DNA of 64,000 bases from CAKSQF01 sp963628435. Its GTDB lineage: Bacteria; Bacillota; Clostridia; Oscillospirales; CAG-272. Where the stretch lies: assembly GCA_963628435.1 (NCBI GenBank), contig CAVGEY010000009.1, forward strand, positions 16,039 to 80,038, given 5' to 3'. The first letter of the stretch is position 1. Each line of letters opens with the position of its first letter. Position numbers and translations under genes: made by a program. The notes under the pieces were generated by a model, which was given only the letters and a program-made list of their open reading frames with translations, had not been told where the DNA came from and did not search any database. This document shows, one piece after another, positions 25,527 through 34,554 of this stretch.

Positions 25527-27458
25527 TTATGATTGTTGCGTGAGCTGCTGATTTTTCGAATATTTTGCGAGTACCGCGTAAATCTTTTCGGCATCTACCG
25601 GCTTTGAAAGATGGTCGTTCATACCAGCCTCAAGCGTGTGTTTGCGCTCTTCGTCGAATGCGTCTGCCGTCATTGCGATAATCGGAATTTCGGCGGCATC
25701 ATCGCGTTCAAGCGAGCGTATCTTCCTTGTCGCCTCGATTCCGTCGACAATCGGCATGCGTATGTCCATAAGAATCGCGTCAAAATCGCCGGGCTGTGAC
25801 GAGGCGAAAGTATCAACCGTCTCCTGTCCGTTCGATGCGGTTGTTACCTTGCATCCCGCTTTTTCGAGAATAAGTTTTGCAACGTATGTATTAAGTTCGT
25901 TGTCCTCCGCAAGCAGAATTTTCATTCCGCCGAGATTGTATTCGGTCCGGTCAATCGTCTTTCGATAGCCCGATGAGCCGTCGTCATTCGACAAAATGTC
26001 CACATAGAAAGTCACCTTGAATTCTGTTCCTTCGCCGAGCTTGCTCTTTACGGTGATTTCGCCGCCCATGGCCGATACAAGTCTTTTTACAATCGGCAGA
26101 CCGAGGCCGGTACCGCCGACATTGCTGTTGAGCGCCGAATGTTCGCGTGCGAACGGTTCGTACAGATGCTCCAGAAATTCCTCGCTCATTCCGATTCCGT
26201 TGTCGCGTACTATGAAAAGAATTTTCAGCTTGTTGTTTGTAACTTCGAGATTGTCAACCTCAAACCAGACATCTCCCCCTTCTGGAGTGAATTTTGCCGC
26301 ATTTGAAAGGAGATTGAAGAAAATCTGGTTGAAACGCACTTTGTCCACGCCGATGGTATATTGACCGGGACGCAGTTCCTTGTGAAAATTAAGGTGTTTT
26401 GCATCCATAAGCGGCTGAACAACCGTATCGATTGTGTCGAGGAATTCCGCTCTGGTAAAAGCATCTTTGTGAAGTTCAAACTCGCCGCTTTCGATTTTGC
26501 TCATGTCGAGGATGTCATTTATAAGCCCGAGAAGGAAATTGCCCGAAATGTTGATCTTGTCAAGGTAACCGTGTATGACATTTACATCGGTCTCATTTTG
26601 CGCCATCTTAGTGAGATTTATAATCGCGTTCATCGGAGTGCGGATGTCGTGGCTCATATTCGACAGGAATGCGGTCTTGACTTCGCTTGCCTCTTTTGCG
26701 GCGGCAGATGCCTCCTCGGCGGCTTTGAGCGATTTTGCTATCGCTTCCTGATGTTCGAGATGCTGACGGTCGTTTTCCTTTGCCGCCATAAAGAAATATG
26801 CCAGCAGAGCAACGATAACCGAGACAAACGGTTGGAACGGATAAATCTGATAAACGGGAATGATAATGTTGTTGACTCCCGCCGCAATCAGCGGAACCAG
26901 TGAAATGACGCACGACTGCAGAACATACGGCTCCCTTTTCAGTTCTTTGCGTATGAAAATGACAATCGCGTATATAAGCGGCAGAATATAGTAGAAATAG
27001 TTCAGGTAGCTGTAATATGTAAAGAGTGATCCGCGAACATACATTCCGGTATCGTCAAGCGACCAGATAAGACCGGTAAACGGCGTTGTTAACGCCAAAA
27101 TAAGCAGAATCGCAAGCGGAATATATTCCGCCCATTTTAATTTAGCTCTGAATGTCGAGCCGACGAATGACCGTACAAACTGATGCCAGAAAAACGGCAT
27201 AAGAACGTAGACGATGTAAAATAAAAAGGCTACGATTTCGAATGGTATTCCGTGAAGCGACTCGGTGAGATGGCAGGTGATAAACGCCGCGTCAAGTGTC
27301 ACATAGCACGCGGTTATAAATACAAAACTGCGGCAGCGGTTAAGCGCCAATTTGTTTTTGATCATCAAATTTGTCCTGATGAAAATTATCAGCAGAATAA
27401 TAAGCATGAAAAATGTGTTGGTTAAATAAGATCCGAGTTCCGAGCTGATAGAAACCAC
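25527..27458 (-). CDS. Membrane hybrid sensor histidine kinase
   Basis: The 643-residue product has seven or eight N-terminal membrane helices (to about residue 225), resembling the membrane modules of the nearby GGDEF proteins. HisKA has H270 in MSHDIRTPMNAIIN, followed by HATPase (NLLSNAAKFTPEGG, DNGIGMS, GTGLGLP) and one intact receiver with D565 (ILMDIRMPIVDG). The GTG start at 27458 has a tightly spaced AAGGGA; an ATG overlaps it out of frame, so the exact start is not certain. Its own promoter lies just upstream. With the HD-GYP regulator downstream it forms a two-gene phosphorelay operon. Confidence 0.9.
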   Translation of the reverse strand: MVSISSELGSYLTNTFFMLIILLIIFIRTNLMIKNKLALNRCRSFVFITACYVTLDAAFITCHLTESLHGIPFEIVAFLFYIVYVLMPFFWHQFVRSFVGSTFRAKLKWAEYIPLAILLILALTTPFTGLIWSLDDTGMYVRGSLFTYYSYLNYFYYILPLIYAIVIFIRKELKREPYVLQSCVISLVPLIAAGVNNIIIPVYQIYPFQPFVSVIVALLAYFFMAAKENDRQHLEHQEAIAKSLKAAEEASAAAKEASEVKTAFLSNMSHDIRTPMNAIINLTKMAQNETDVNVIHGYLDKINISGNFLLGLINDILDMSKIESGEFELHKDAFTRAEFLDTIDTVVQPLMDAKHLNFHKELRPGQYTIGVDKVRFNQIFFNLLSNAAKFTPEGGDVWFEVDNLEVTNNKLKILFIVRDNGIGMSEEFLEHLYEPFAREHSALNSNVGGTGLGLPIVKRLVSAMGGEITVKSKLGEGTEFKVTFYVDILSNDDGSSGYRKTIDRTEYNLGGMKILLAEDNELNTYVAKLILEKAGCKVTTASNGQETVDTFASSQPGDFDAILMDIRMPIVDGIEATRKIRSLERDDAAEIPIIAMTADAFDEERKHTLEAGMNDHLSKPVDAEKIYAVLAKYSKNQQLTQQS

Positions 27459-27514
27459 ATCCCTTCATAATCAGATGCGAAATTGCACAATACAATGACG
27501 TTTGTTCACCGTTG

Positions 27515-27543
27515 ATTATACAATAATTACAAAATAATATCAA
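27515..27543 (-). promoter_or_regulatory. Promoter for the hybrid kinase / HD-GYP operon
   Basis: On the minus strand TTGATA (27538-27543) and TATAAT (27515-27520) are 17 bases apart. Transcription is expected near 27508. Confidence 0.75.
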
Positions 27544-27685
27544 GAATTATTACCGTTTTATTTCAATGTTAAAAAAAAATTAACATTTGTAATGCTCTGT
27601 AGACACATTGCGTCGAATAAAATTCGGCATTTCGGGAAAAAATATGTATAATTCGGTTATGAGCCCGTTTTTTTCGCTTCGCGTG

Positions 27686-27713
27686 TTGACTTTTTTTTCT
27701 CTCGGTGTATAAT
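27686..27713 (+). promoter_or_regulatory. Promoter for the sugar-isomerase-like gene
   Basis: TTGACT (27686-27691) and TATAAT (27708-27713) with a 16-base spacer. Predicted transcript begins near 27720, just before the folded leader. Confidence 0.8.
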
Positions 27714-27730
27714 ATATGTAATATGATGAA

Positions 27731-27810
27731 AAGTTCGGCTGCCTGTGTTCGCCGTTTCGACATTTCCGCCAAAGGCGGTATCGCCTGCAGGCCCGTGACA
27801 GTCCGGACTT
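27731..27810 (+). promoter_or_regulatory. Structured 5' leader, possible riboswitch-like element
   Basis: An 8-bp closing stem AAGTTCGG / CCGGACTT (27731-27738 with 27803-27810) encloses GCCTG / CAGGC (27741-27745 with 27788-27792) and a CCGCC-AAA-GGCGG hairpin (27766-27778). Pieces such as AAAGGCGGTA and ACAGTCCGGA recall FMN riboswitch segments, but the element is about 80 nt, far shorter than the normal 120-150 nt, and several conserved parts are missing. It starts about 10 bases after the predicted transcript start and ends 60 bases before the start codon. Its ligand, if any, is unknown. Confidence 0.45.
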
Positions 27811-27870
27811 AAAATAAAATTATACAAACCGAAAGATGTGCGGCAAACGCCGCCGATAAGGAGGAAAACA

Positions 27871-29346
27871 ATGAAAAATATTCCGAATGTCAAATTAGGT
27901 CTGATAGCCGTATCGCGTGACTGCTTTCCCCGTGTGCTTTCCGAAATGCGCCGCTCGAATATAGCAAAATCGGTATCGGATATATATGAATGTAAGGTTA
28001 CGGTGGAAAACGAAGCCGATATGCTGAAAGCCGTCGCCGATGTAAAATCGGCGGGCTGCAACGCTCTTGTCGTATTCCTCGGCAATTTCGGGCCCGAAAC
28101 TCCCGAAACGCTCATCGCAAAATATTTTGACGGTCCCTGCATGTTTGTTGCCGCAGCCGAAGGCGACGGCGACCTCATCAACGGACGCGGAGATGCCTAC
28201 TGCGGAATGCTCAACTGCTCTTATAATCTCGGTATGCGTCATCTCAAAGGCTATATTCCCGAATATCCTGTCGGAACAGCCGAAGATATCGCGGGTATGA
28301 TTGCCGATTTCGTTCCGATTGCAAGAGCCGTTATCGGTGTTAAAAATCTGAAGATAATCACATTCGGTCCCCGTCCTCAGGATTTCTTCGCCTGCAATGC
28401 CCCGATTAAAGGACTTTACGAACTCGGCGTCGAAATCGAGGAAAATTCCGAACTCGATCTGCTTGTGTCCTATAAAGCGCACGCAAACGATGCCCGCATA
28501 CCCGAGGTATGCGAAGATATGAAAAAAGAAATGGGAGAGGGAAAATACTATTCCGACCTTCTCGTGCGTATGGCACAGTTCGAGCTCACCCTTCTCGATT
28601 GGGCAGACGCGCATAAAGGCTCGCGCGAGTATGTTGTTTTCGCCGATAAGTGCTGGCCCGCGTTCCCCGAGCAGTTCGGCTTTGAGCCCTGCTATGTAAA
28701 CTCGCGTCTTGCATCACGCGGTATTCCGGTTGCCTGCGAAGTTGATATTTACGGCGCGCTTTCCGAGTATATCGGCGCCTGCATTTCGGGCGATGCGGTT
28801 ACTCTGCTCGACATCAACAACTCTGTTCCCGCAAGCCTTTACGATGCCGAAATCAAGGGCAAGTTCGATTATAAACTCACCGACACTTTCATGGGATTCC
28901 ATTGCGGCAATACGCCTTCCTGCAAGATGTGTGCCGACAGAGCAATAAAATATCAGCTTATCCAGCACAGACTTCTCGAGCCCGCAGGTTCCGAACCCGA
29001 TTTCACCCGCGGAACGCTTGAGGCCGATATTGCGGCAGGCGATATTACATTCTATCGTCTGCAGTGTGATTCGGAAGGCAATCTCAGAAGCTATATAGCC
29101 GAAGGCGAAATTCTTCCCGTTAAGACAGGCAGTTTCGGCGGCATAGGCATTTTCGCCATACCCGAAATGGGCCGTTTCTACCGTCATGTGCTTGTCGAAA
29201 AACGTTATCCGCATCACGGCGCAGTTGCATTCGGACATTACGGCAAACTGCTGTTCGAGGTGTTCAAGTTCCTCGGAATCGCCGATATCGCATATAATCA
29301 GCCTAAGGCTCTTCCGTATCCTACCGAAAATCCCTTCTGCCGGTAA
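27871..29346 (+). CDS. L-fucose/L-arabinose isomerase-like protein
   Basis: A soluble protein of 491 residues starting at ATG 27871 with AAGGAGG nine bases before; a GTG at 27838 is rejected because it lies before this ribosome site. The sequence has features of the FucI/AraA-like fold: an N-terminal Rossmann-like part (NALVVFLGNFGPETPE), the ITFGPRPQDF segment, and a C-terminal part with TFMGFHCGNTPSC, GGIGIFAIPEM and HHGAVAFGHYG, probably metal and substrate sites. The family interconverts aldoses and ketoses, but the exact sugar cannot be told. It precedes an alpha-galactosidase gene, consistent with use of plant or mucin glycans. Confidence 0.75.
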   Translation: MKNIPNVKLGLIAVSRDCFPRVLSEMRRSNIAKSVSDIYECKVTVENEADMLKAVADVKSAGCNALVVFLGNFGPETPETLIAKYFDGPCMFVAAAEGDGDLINGRGDAYCGMLNCSYNLGMRHLKGYIPEYPVGTAEDIAGMIADFVPIARAVIGVKNLKIITFGPRPQDFFACNAPIKGLYELGVEIEENSELDLLVSYKAHANDARIPEVCEDMKKEMGEGKYYSDLLVRMAQFELTLLDWADAHKGSREYVVFADKCWPAFPEQFGFEPCYVNSRLASRGIPVACEVDIYGALSEYIGACISGDAVTLLDINNSVPASLYDAEIKGKFDYKLTDTFMGFHCGNTPSCKMCADRAIKYQLIQHRLLEPAGSEPDFTRGTLEADIAAGDITFYRLQCDSEGNLRSYIAEGEILPVKTGSFGGIGIFAIPEMGRFYRHVLVEKRYPHHGAVAFGHYGKLLFEVFKFLGIADIAYNQPKALPYPTENPFCR

Positions 29347-29444
29347 TCCGAAAACCGCGTACTCACTGTTTATTATATTTTAATCACGATTGTATTTGCA
29401 GCTTGCAACTGAAAATTAAGTTCGGCAACAATATGCAAACAGTC

Positions 29445-29480
29445 CGACGCCGAAAGTTTTGGCTTTCGGCGTCGTTTTTT
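29445..29480 (+). terminator. Intrinsic terminator between isomerase and alpha-galactosidase genes
   Basis: A perfect 12-bp stem CGACGCCGAAAG / CTTTCGGCGTCG with a 6-base loop and six T residues. Only 36 bases lie between it and the next start codon, too few for a promoter, so the downstream gene must be reached by read-through or from a start upstream of the hairpin. Confidence 0.85.
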
Positions 29481-29516
29481 CAAAATGAATAAAAAGCCGA
29501 AAGGAAACCGAAAACT

Positions 29517-31631
29517 ATGGATATAAGAATGAACCGATCGGGTATGAATATACTGTTTCGCGTGTATGACGATAAAACCGTGGGACTTGTCGATTTTTCT
29601 GCGGTTTCGAATTCGCGCCCTCTCGACATCTGTCCCTCGGACGGACATAACGCTTCTCTTCCGAGAAGACATCCGTGGCAGTTTCTCGCCGTACAGGTAA
29701 CGGGCGAGAACTATGACGGAAACTTCAGCAAACGCAGTTCGGGCAGTACAAACCGCTATTGGAAATATGTTTCCCATAAAATAACCGATAATGAGTCGGG
29801 TAGTCTTCTCGAACTTGATGTTGCCGCTCCCGACCGACTTCACGCCGCATATTTTATGCAGACCTATAACGACATACCGATAGTCCGCACATGGGTAACG
29901 CTCACGAATAATTCGGATGCCGATATGGGCATTGAGTATGTTTCCTCGTTTGTTTACAGCGGTATCGGAAAAGACAGCGGAACCGATACGTATGACCATA
30001 TCAAACTCATGCTCGCACGCAACAGTTGGTGCAATGAGGTACAGTGGCATACGCTTGACGCGATTGATGCGGGGCTTTCGCACATGCCTTATAGGGGATA
30101 TAATCTGCCCGACGGCGGATCAAACAGATTTGTTTACGGCAGCCGCGATTCCTACTCGACAGGCGAGTATATGCCGATAAGTATCGCCATTGACGAAAAG
30201 AGCGGCGAAATCTGGTACGGACAGATTGATTATTCGGGCGCGTGGACAATCGAATACGGCTCGGGCGATGACCGCCACATGTATATCGGACTTTTCGGGC
30301 CGACAGACGATGCCGATTTCTGGAAAAATCTCAAACCCGGCGAAAGCTTTACAACCGTTCCGTCGGCTTTCGGTGTATCGCTCGGCAATATAAATAACGC
30401 TTTCGCTGCGCTTACTCTTTACCGCCGCGCCATCCGCAGACAAAATCTTGACAACGAGAGATGTTCTGTCGTGTTCAACGATTATATGAACTGCCTTTTC
30501 GGCGATCCGACAGAGGAAAAGGAAAAGAAAATTATCGATATCGCCGCCGATCTCGGATGTGAGTACTACTGCCTTGACTGCGGCTGGTATGATTCCGGTC
30601 CGTGGTGGGATAAGGTCGGCGAATGGAAAGAAAGCCCCGAACGCTTCCCGAACGGACTCAAAACCGTATTTGATTATTGCCGCTCTAAGGGAATGCACAT
30701 GGGAATGTGGCTTGAAATCGAGGTTATGGGAGTAAAATGCGAGCTCGCCGATAAACTCCCCGACGATTGGTTTGTATGCACACACGGAAAACGCCGTATG
30801 GAGCGCGGCCGTTATTTGCTCGATTTCCGCAATCCCAGGGTACGCAAATACTGCGGGGATGTCGTGGACAGACTTGTAAACGACTACGGCTGTGAATTTT
30901 TCAAAATAGATTACAATGTAACAACCGGAACCGGAAGCGATCTCAATTCGGATAGCCGCGGTGAGGCTATGCTCGAACATTACCGCGCGTTTTATGAGTG
31001 GATACGCGACATATACAGACGTCATCCGAATCTCGTAATAGAAAACTGCGGCTCCGGCGGTCAGCGTATGGATTACGGTATACTTTCGCTTCATTCGCTG
31101 CAGTCGACATCCGATCAGACCGATTATATTTCCAATGCATATATCGGTACGAGCGTTGCGAGTGCTGTTGCACCCGAACAGTGCGGCACATGGATATATC
31201 CGTATGAGGATAACAGAGAACATGTTATTTTCAATATGATGAACGGTATTCTCCTTCGTCCGTATGTAAGCGGTATGGTATGGAATATGTCGGAAAGCAG
31301 TCTTGACATTCTGCGTGAAGGAATTTCGACATATAAGAAAATACGAGGCGATATTAAGCACATGCTTCCGTTTTTCCCGCTCGGAATGTGCAGAGTCGGA
31401 GATAAAGAGCTGGCTTACGGCCTTGCAAACGACGATTTCGCATATCTGTCGGTATTCGCGATAGATAACGGCAGTGTTACCGTCGACCTCGGCTGTCTCG
31501 AAAAGAAGATAACAGACATAAAGGTTATTTATCCCTATACCGAGGAATGCGGGTATACGCTCGAAAACAATCTGCTTAAAGTTAAAATGCCGGTCGGCAC
31601 AGCCGCAAGACTGTTCAGACTGACTTTTTGA
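29517..31631 (+). CDS. GH36 family alpha-galactosidase
   Basis: The 704-residue protein hydrolyses terminal alpha-1,6-linked galactose, as in raffinose-family sugars and galactomannan. An N-terminal beta-supersandwich domain (to about 310) precedes the (beta/alpha)8 barrel. Barrel marks are CLDCGWY, GMHMGMWLEIE, the nucleophile D465 in FFKIDYN and the acid/base D533 in STSDQTDY, as well as ENCGSGGQRMDYG. No signal peptide is visible, so it acts on imported oligosaccharides in the cytoplasm. Length fits the larger GH36 enzymes of Firmicutes. The ribosome site GAAAGGA precedes ATG 29517. Confidence 0.93.
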   Translation: MDIRMNRSGMNILFRVYDDKTVGLVDFSAVSNSRPLDICPSDGHNASLPRRHPWQFLAVQVTGENYDGNFSKRSSGSTNRYWKYVSHKITDNESGSLLELDVAAPDRLHAAYFMQTYNDIPIVRTWVTLTNNSDADMGIEYVSSFVYSGIGKDSGTDTYDHIKLMLARNSWCNEVQWHTLDAIDAGLSHMPYRGYNLPDGGSNRFVYGSRDSYSTGEYMPISIAIDEKSGEIWYGQIDYSGAWTIEYGSGDDRHMYIGLFGPTDDADFWKNLKPGESFTTVPSAFGVSLGNINNAFAALTLYRRAIRRQNLDNERCSVVFNDYMNCLFGDPTEEKEKKIIDIAADLGCEYYCLDCGWYDSGPWWDKVGEWKESPERFPNGLKTVFDYCRSKGMHMGMWLEIEVMGVKCELADKLPDDWFVCTHGKRRMERGRYLLDFRNPRVRKYCGDVVDRLVNDYGCEFFKIDYNVTTGTGSDLNSDSRGEAMLEHYRAFYEWIRDIYRRHPNLVIENCGSGGQRMDYGILSLHSLQSTSDQTDYISNAYIGTSVASAVAPEQCGTWIYPYEDNREHVIFNMMNGILLRPYVSGMVWNMSESSLDILREGISTYKKIRGDIKHMLPFFPLGMCRVGDKELAYGLANDDFAYLSVFAIDNGSVTVDLGCLEKKITDIKVIYPYTEECGYTLENNLLKVKMPVGTAARLFRLTF

Positions 31632-31746
31632 AAAAAAGTTCCCGCAGGATAAAAAATCCTGACACATTTCGGGGTTGACGCGTGTATTATTTATGTAAGG
31701 ACAAAAAAATAACGGGAAAAACAATTATCGAAAGAAGGAGAATAAA

Positions 31747-33681
31747 ATGGGAAAATATACGGCCGAAGAACTTGAAAATTTGAAGCAATCCGACCCGATG
31801 CGCTATTTCTATTACAGTCATGAGGACGAGTATAAAGAAATAGGCGTGGATTTCGATAATGAGAGATGGGAAACTCCTTTTCACCATAACGCGGGTAAGC
31901 AAAACGGAAGGGACAGCTTTACATATTTTCACGATATGGTATGCTCCGATGGCGGCGCAACGGTGATTGCGCCCGACGGCAGACTTATCAATATCTCGGA
32001 AAATAAAGGAATTACCGAACTGTCTCCGAAAGCCGGAAGGGTGCCCGTATTCAAATTCAAACATCCCGTAGAGGCTCCGGCGCCACTCGGCAGATGGTTC
32101 AGATTTCTGAATAGGATTACCGGAGGTCTGTACGGGCGCTCTCGACTTCGCGAATATGAGAACAGACTGAATGAGCATAATATACAGGAGCGTGAGCTGG
32201 AGGCGGCAAAAGCCAGATTCGAAACAACCGAACTCGCCGAGTACCGTAAACGCGCGCTCAAATTTGAAGACCATCGCATGAACCTTAAACACATGGGAAA
32301 AGATCTCAAGGAATGTACGGATGTTACCGATGAGATCAGAAAGCATTTGGCCGATGAAAAAGAGCGAAAGATACTGTTCGATAAGCAGGCATTCAATGTG
32401 TCCGATACGCTTGAGCAGCGTGAGCACGGACGCGCCCGCCTCGACTATCTTGCGGGGCCCCGCCGCGGCGACATAAAAGAAGAACAGGCTAAGAGGTGGA
32501 TTAAAGAGGACGGTACATTCGCCGACAGCAACGGAAATAAAGAACTCGAAATTATGGATATAGCTCTTCCCGAATGTAAAGCGTTCAGCGACCATCAGAT
32601 AGCTCTGCTCGGACTCGGTGCAATGTGCGATCCGGATTTTGCCGAAAGACTTCATCGCCATCCCATTCCGGGCGGACCCGAAAATAACGAAAAGCTGACC
32701 GAAACTCAGAAGAATGAAATACGCGGTATATGGTATAACAATACCGAGTCGCTCTTTACCCGTAAAAGACGTGAGATATGTACGGCAGTTCCGTGGGTCA
32801 ATAACGCAAGAGCCGAGGTTGCCGATGCGCTTGCGAAATATAATAGCGGTGACAAGAGCGCAGTTGCGAAAATGCTCAAAGACGGATTGCATCAATGCTC
32901 AAGAATGCTTATAAAACAGGAATCGGTAACCGATTCGAATACGCTTGCCGATTACAGCTTTTATGCGGGCGAAATGCTCGATATGCTTAACAGCGATAAA
33001 GAACTTCTTGCCGAGGCTGAAAAAATCGGATTTACAGAGCGTGATTATAAAGACGGTATTATATGCGCGAATGTCGGCACAGTATGGGATCGCGGTCTTG
33101 AGGCACAGAAAAAACTTATAAATAATCCCGAAATGTCTGCCGAAGAGAAGCAGAATGCGATAGTGGATGTTATCGGTATGCGTATTACGCAGAGCTTGCT
33201 GCATAATCAGGCTATGGAAGTTGTGAAATCCGAAGGCTATACGAATGCGTTTAATGGTGCCCTTGAAACATTGGGGGAACTGCAGAAATCCGAGGGAAAA
33301 CTCGATAAACATGATCCCGATTATCGTAAGCAAAAAGAGCGGATTATGGGTTCAATCGATGATTGCAACAATAGATTGGCGCAAATGCAGATGGGCTATA
33401 TGCTTGATGCATACGGTATTGCAACATCGTTTACCGATACCATGAACGCTATATATGCCGGGAAAGGGAAACCCGATGAACTCCGCGATACCATACGCAA
33501 AAAGATAGATGTCGAAAAACTCGGCGAGCGTTCCTGCGATAAGCTTCTGGTCGATCTGCTGGCGAACAAATCACAGGATTACGTCAGGAGCTTCTTCAAA
33601 AAAGAGAATGCTCCGCAAAACGAGAAACAGAATGTCAAAGAAAATGTTGTTCGGAAGCAGAACAACATTCCGGTTAAATAA
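31747..33681 (+). CDS. Large hypothetical protein
   Basis: I do not recognise this 644-residue protein. It has no signal peptide or membrane helix and is rich in charged residues. The first 120 residues look globular (RYFYYSHEDEYKE, GGATVIAPDGRLINIS); a long helical stretch follows (about 135-230, including LREYENRLNEHNIQERELEAA), then a mainly helical remainder with many Lys/Glu and Asn residues and a disordered, Lys/Asn-rich C-terminus. GAAGGAG precedes the ATG. It stands alone: 115 bases after the alpha-galactosidase gene and closed by its own terminator. Large cytoplasmic or effector-like roles are possible but nothing in the sequence decides between them. Confidence 0.8.
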   Translation: MGKYTAEELENLKQSDPMRYFYYSHEDEYKEIGVDFDNERWETPFHHNAGKQNGRDSFTYFHDMVCSDGGATVIAPDGRLINISENKGITELSPKAGRVPVFKFKHPVEAPAPLGRWFRFLNRITGGLYGRSRLREYENRLNEHNIQERELEAAKARFETTELAEYRKRALKFEDHRMNLKHMGKDLKECTDVTDEIRKHLADEKERKILFDKQAFNVSDTLEQREHGRARLDYLAGPRRGDIKEEQAKRWIKEDGTFADSNGNKELEIMDIALPECKAFSDHQIALLGLGAMCDPDFAERLHRHPIPGGPENNEKLTETQKNEIRGIWYNNTESLFTRKRREICTAVPWVNNARAEVADALAKYNSGDKSAVAKMLKDGLHQCSRMLIKQESVTDSNTLADYSFYAGEMLDMLNSDKELLAEAEKIGFTERDYKDGIICANVGTVWDRGLEAQKKLINNPEMSAEEKQNAIVDVIGMRITQSLLHNQAMEVVKSEGYTNAFNGALETLGELQKSEGKLDKHDPDYRKQKERIMGSIDDCNNRLAQMQMGYMLDAYGIATSFTDTMNAIYAGKGKPDELRDTIRKKIDVEKLGERSCDKLLVDLLANKSQDYVRSFFKKENAPQNEKQNVKENVVRKQNNIPVK

Positions 33682-33696
33682 TAATCTGTCAAAAAT

Positions 33697-33735
33697 AAAA
33701 AGCTGCCAAAGGATACAGCCTAAGGCAGCTTTTTG
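33697..33735 (+). terminator. Intrinsic terminator
   Basis: AAAAGCTGCC (33698-33707) pairs with GGCAGCTTTT (33724-33733) over a 16-base loop, ending in five T residues. It follows the 644-residue orphan gene. Confidence 0.82.
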
Positions 33736-33749
33736 CCGATAAGGCAAAA

Positions 33750-34514
33750 ATGGAAAGTGTCATTCACATGTTAAAGAAATCTCATGGAAAAAAGAAAAAA
33801 TTCATAATAATTGCGGCATCGGCAACGGCGGTCGCCATACTGCTGTCCGCTTTTTTTATCTATGTCGGTGATTATTACAGAGCATCTCCCGAAGTTGCCG
33901 ACTACCCTAAAAAAAACGATCGGATAAACATCACCGAAATTGATGAAGGTCTTTTCATAGACGGCGCGGGAGAAGAAAACGCACTGATATTTTATCCCGG
34001 CGCAAAAATCGAGTATACATCCTATTTGCCGCTTGTCTGCCTTCTCGCCGAAAACGGAATCGATGTTTTTCTTGTAAAAATGCCGTTCAACCTTGCGTTT
34101 TTCGGAATAAATAAAGCCGATAAAATCATCGAAGATTATCGGTATGAGCATTGGTATCTCGGCGGACATTCGCTCGGCGGCGCGATGGCGGCGGATTATG
34201 CCGCAAAACACGGAAACGGAATTGACGGTCTCGTACTTCTTGCGGCATATACAGCCTCTGATCTTAAAGAATCAGATCTCGATGTGCTGACCGTCTATGG
34301 CTCAAACGACGGCGTTCTCAACATGGAAAAAATCGAGCAGGGCCGCGAACTTGTACCCGAAAATTCGGTCGAAACGGTAATAGACGGCGGAAATCATGCG
34401 TATTTCGGCTTATACGGAGAACAAAAAGGAGATAACGCCGCAACGATTTCACACGAGGAACAGTGGAGACAGACGGCCGATGCGATTGTGAAAATGCTGA
34501 AAACGGCAAAATAA
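33750..34514 (+). CDS. Membrane-anchored alpha/beta hydrolase
   Basis: The 254-residue protein has a basic N-terminus and one membrane helix (FIIIAASATAVAILLSAFFIYV, about residues 18-40), so the enzyme domain should face outward. The hydrolase triad is visible: nucleophile S141 in GGHSLGGAMA, Asp187 in YGSNDGVL and His216 in GGNHAYFG. The fold matches small dienelactone-hydrolase-like or Abhydrolase_5 enzymes; the substrate is unknown. Two starts are possible: ATG 33750 or ATG 33768, both with weak ribosome sites. The gene is convergent with the Crp/Fnr gene. Confidence 0.85.
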   Translation: MESVIHMLKKSHGKKKKFIIIAASATAVAILLSAFFIYVGDYYRASPEVADYPKKNDRINITEIDEGLFIDGAGEENALIFYPGAKIEYTSYLPLVCLLAENGIDVFLVKMPFNLAFFGINKADKIIEDYRYEHWYLGGHSLGGAMAADYAAKHGNGIDGLVLLAAYTASDLKESDLDVLTVYGSNDGVLNMEKIEQGRELVPENSVETVIDGGNHAYFGLYGEQKGDNAATISHEEQWRQTADAIVKMLKTAK

Positions 34515-34516
34515 AA

Positions 34517-34554
34517 TATAAAAGAGGATTGACGGCCGTCAGTCCTCTTTTATG
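34517..34554. terminator. Convergent terminator overlapping the fnr-type stop codon
   Basis: A nearly perfect inverted repeat of about 19 bp around GACGGCCGTC with flanking A and T runs. The stop codon of the minus-strand regulator (34539-34541) lies inside the stem, so both genes share one compact terminator. Confidence 0.75.

Larger units (their letters stand above)
27459..27870. other. Divergent intergenic region with two promoters and a structured leader
   Basis: A 412-base region between the hybrid kinase (minus) and the sugar-isomerase-like gene (plus). It holds a minus promoter at 27515-27543, a plus promoter at 27686-27713 and a folded leader at 27731-27810. The stretch 27544-27685 is AT-rich and shows nothing else. 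Confidence 0.7.

Noticed and set aside
27838..27870. GTG start for the sugar-isomerase-like protein
   Set aside because: It lies before AAGGAGG, which serves ATG 27871; the extra residues match nothing.
31637..31680. Hairpin CAGGAT-AAAAA-ATCCTG and TTGACG after the alpha-galactosidase gene
   Set aside because: The stem lacks a T-run and no -10 box lies at a proper distance from TTGACG, so neither a terminator nor a promoter is claimed.
30120..31724. Minus-strand frame of 534 codons opposite the alpha-galactosidase gene
   Set aside because: The plus strand encodes a clear GH36 enzyme with catalytic residues; the opposite frame has none.
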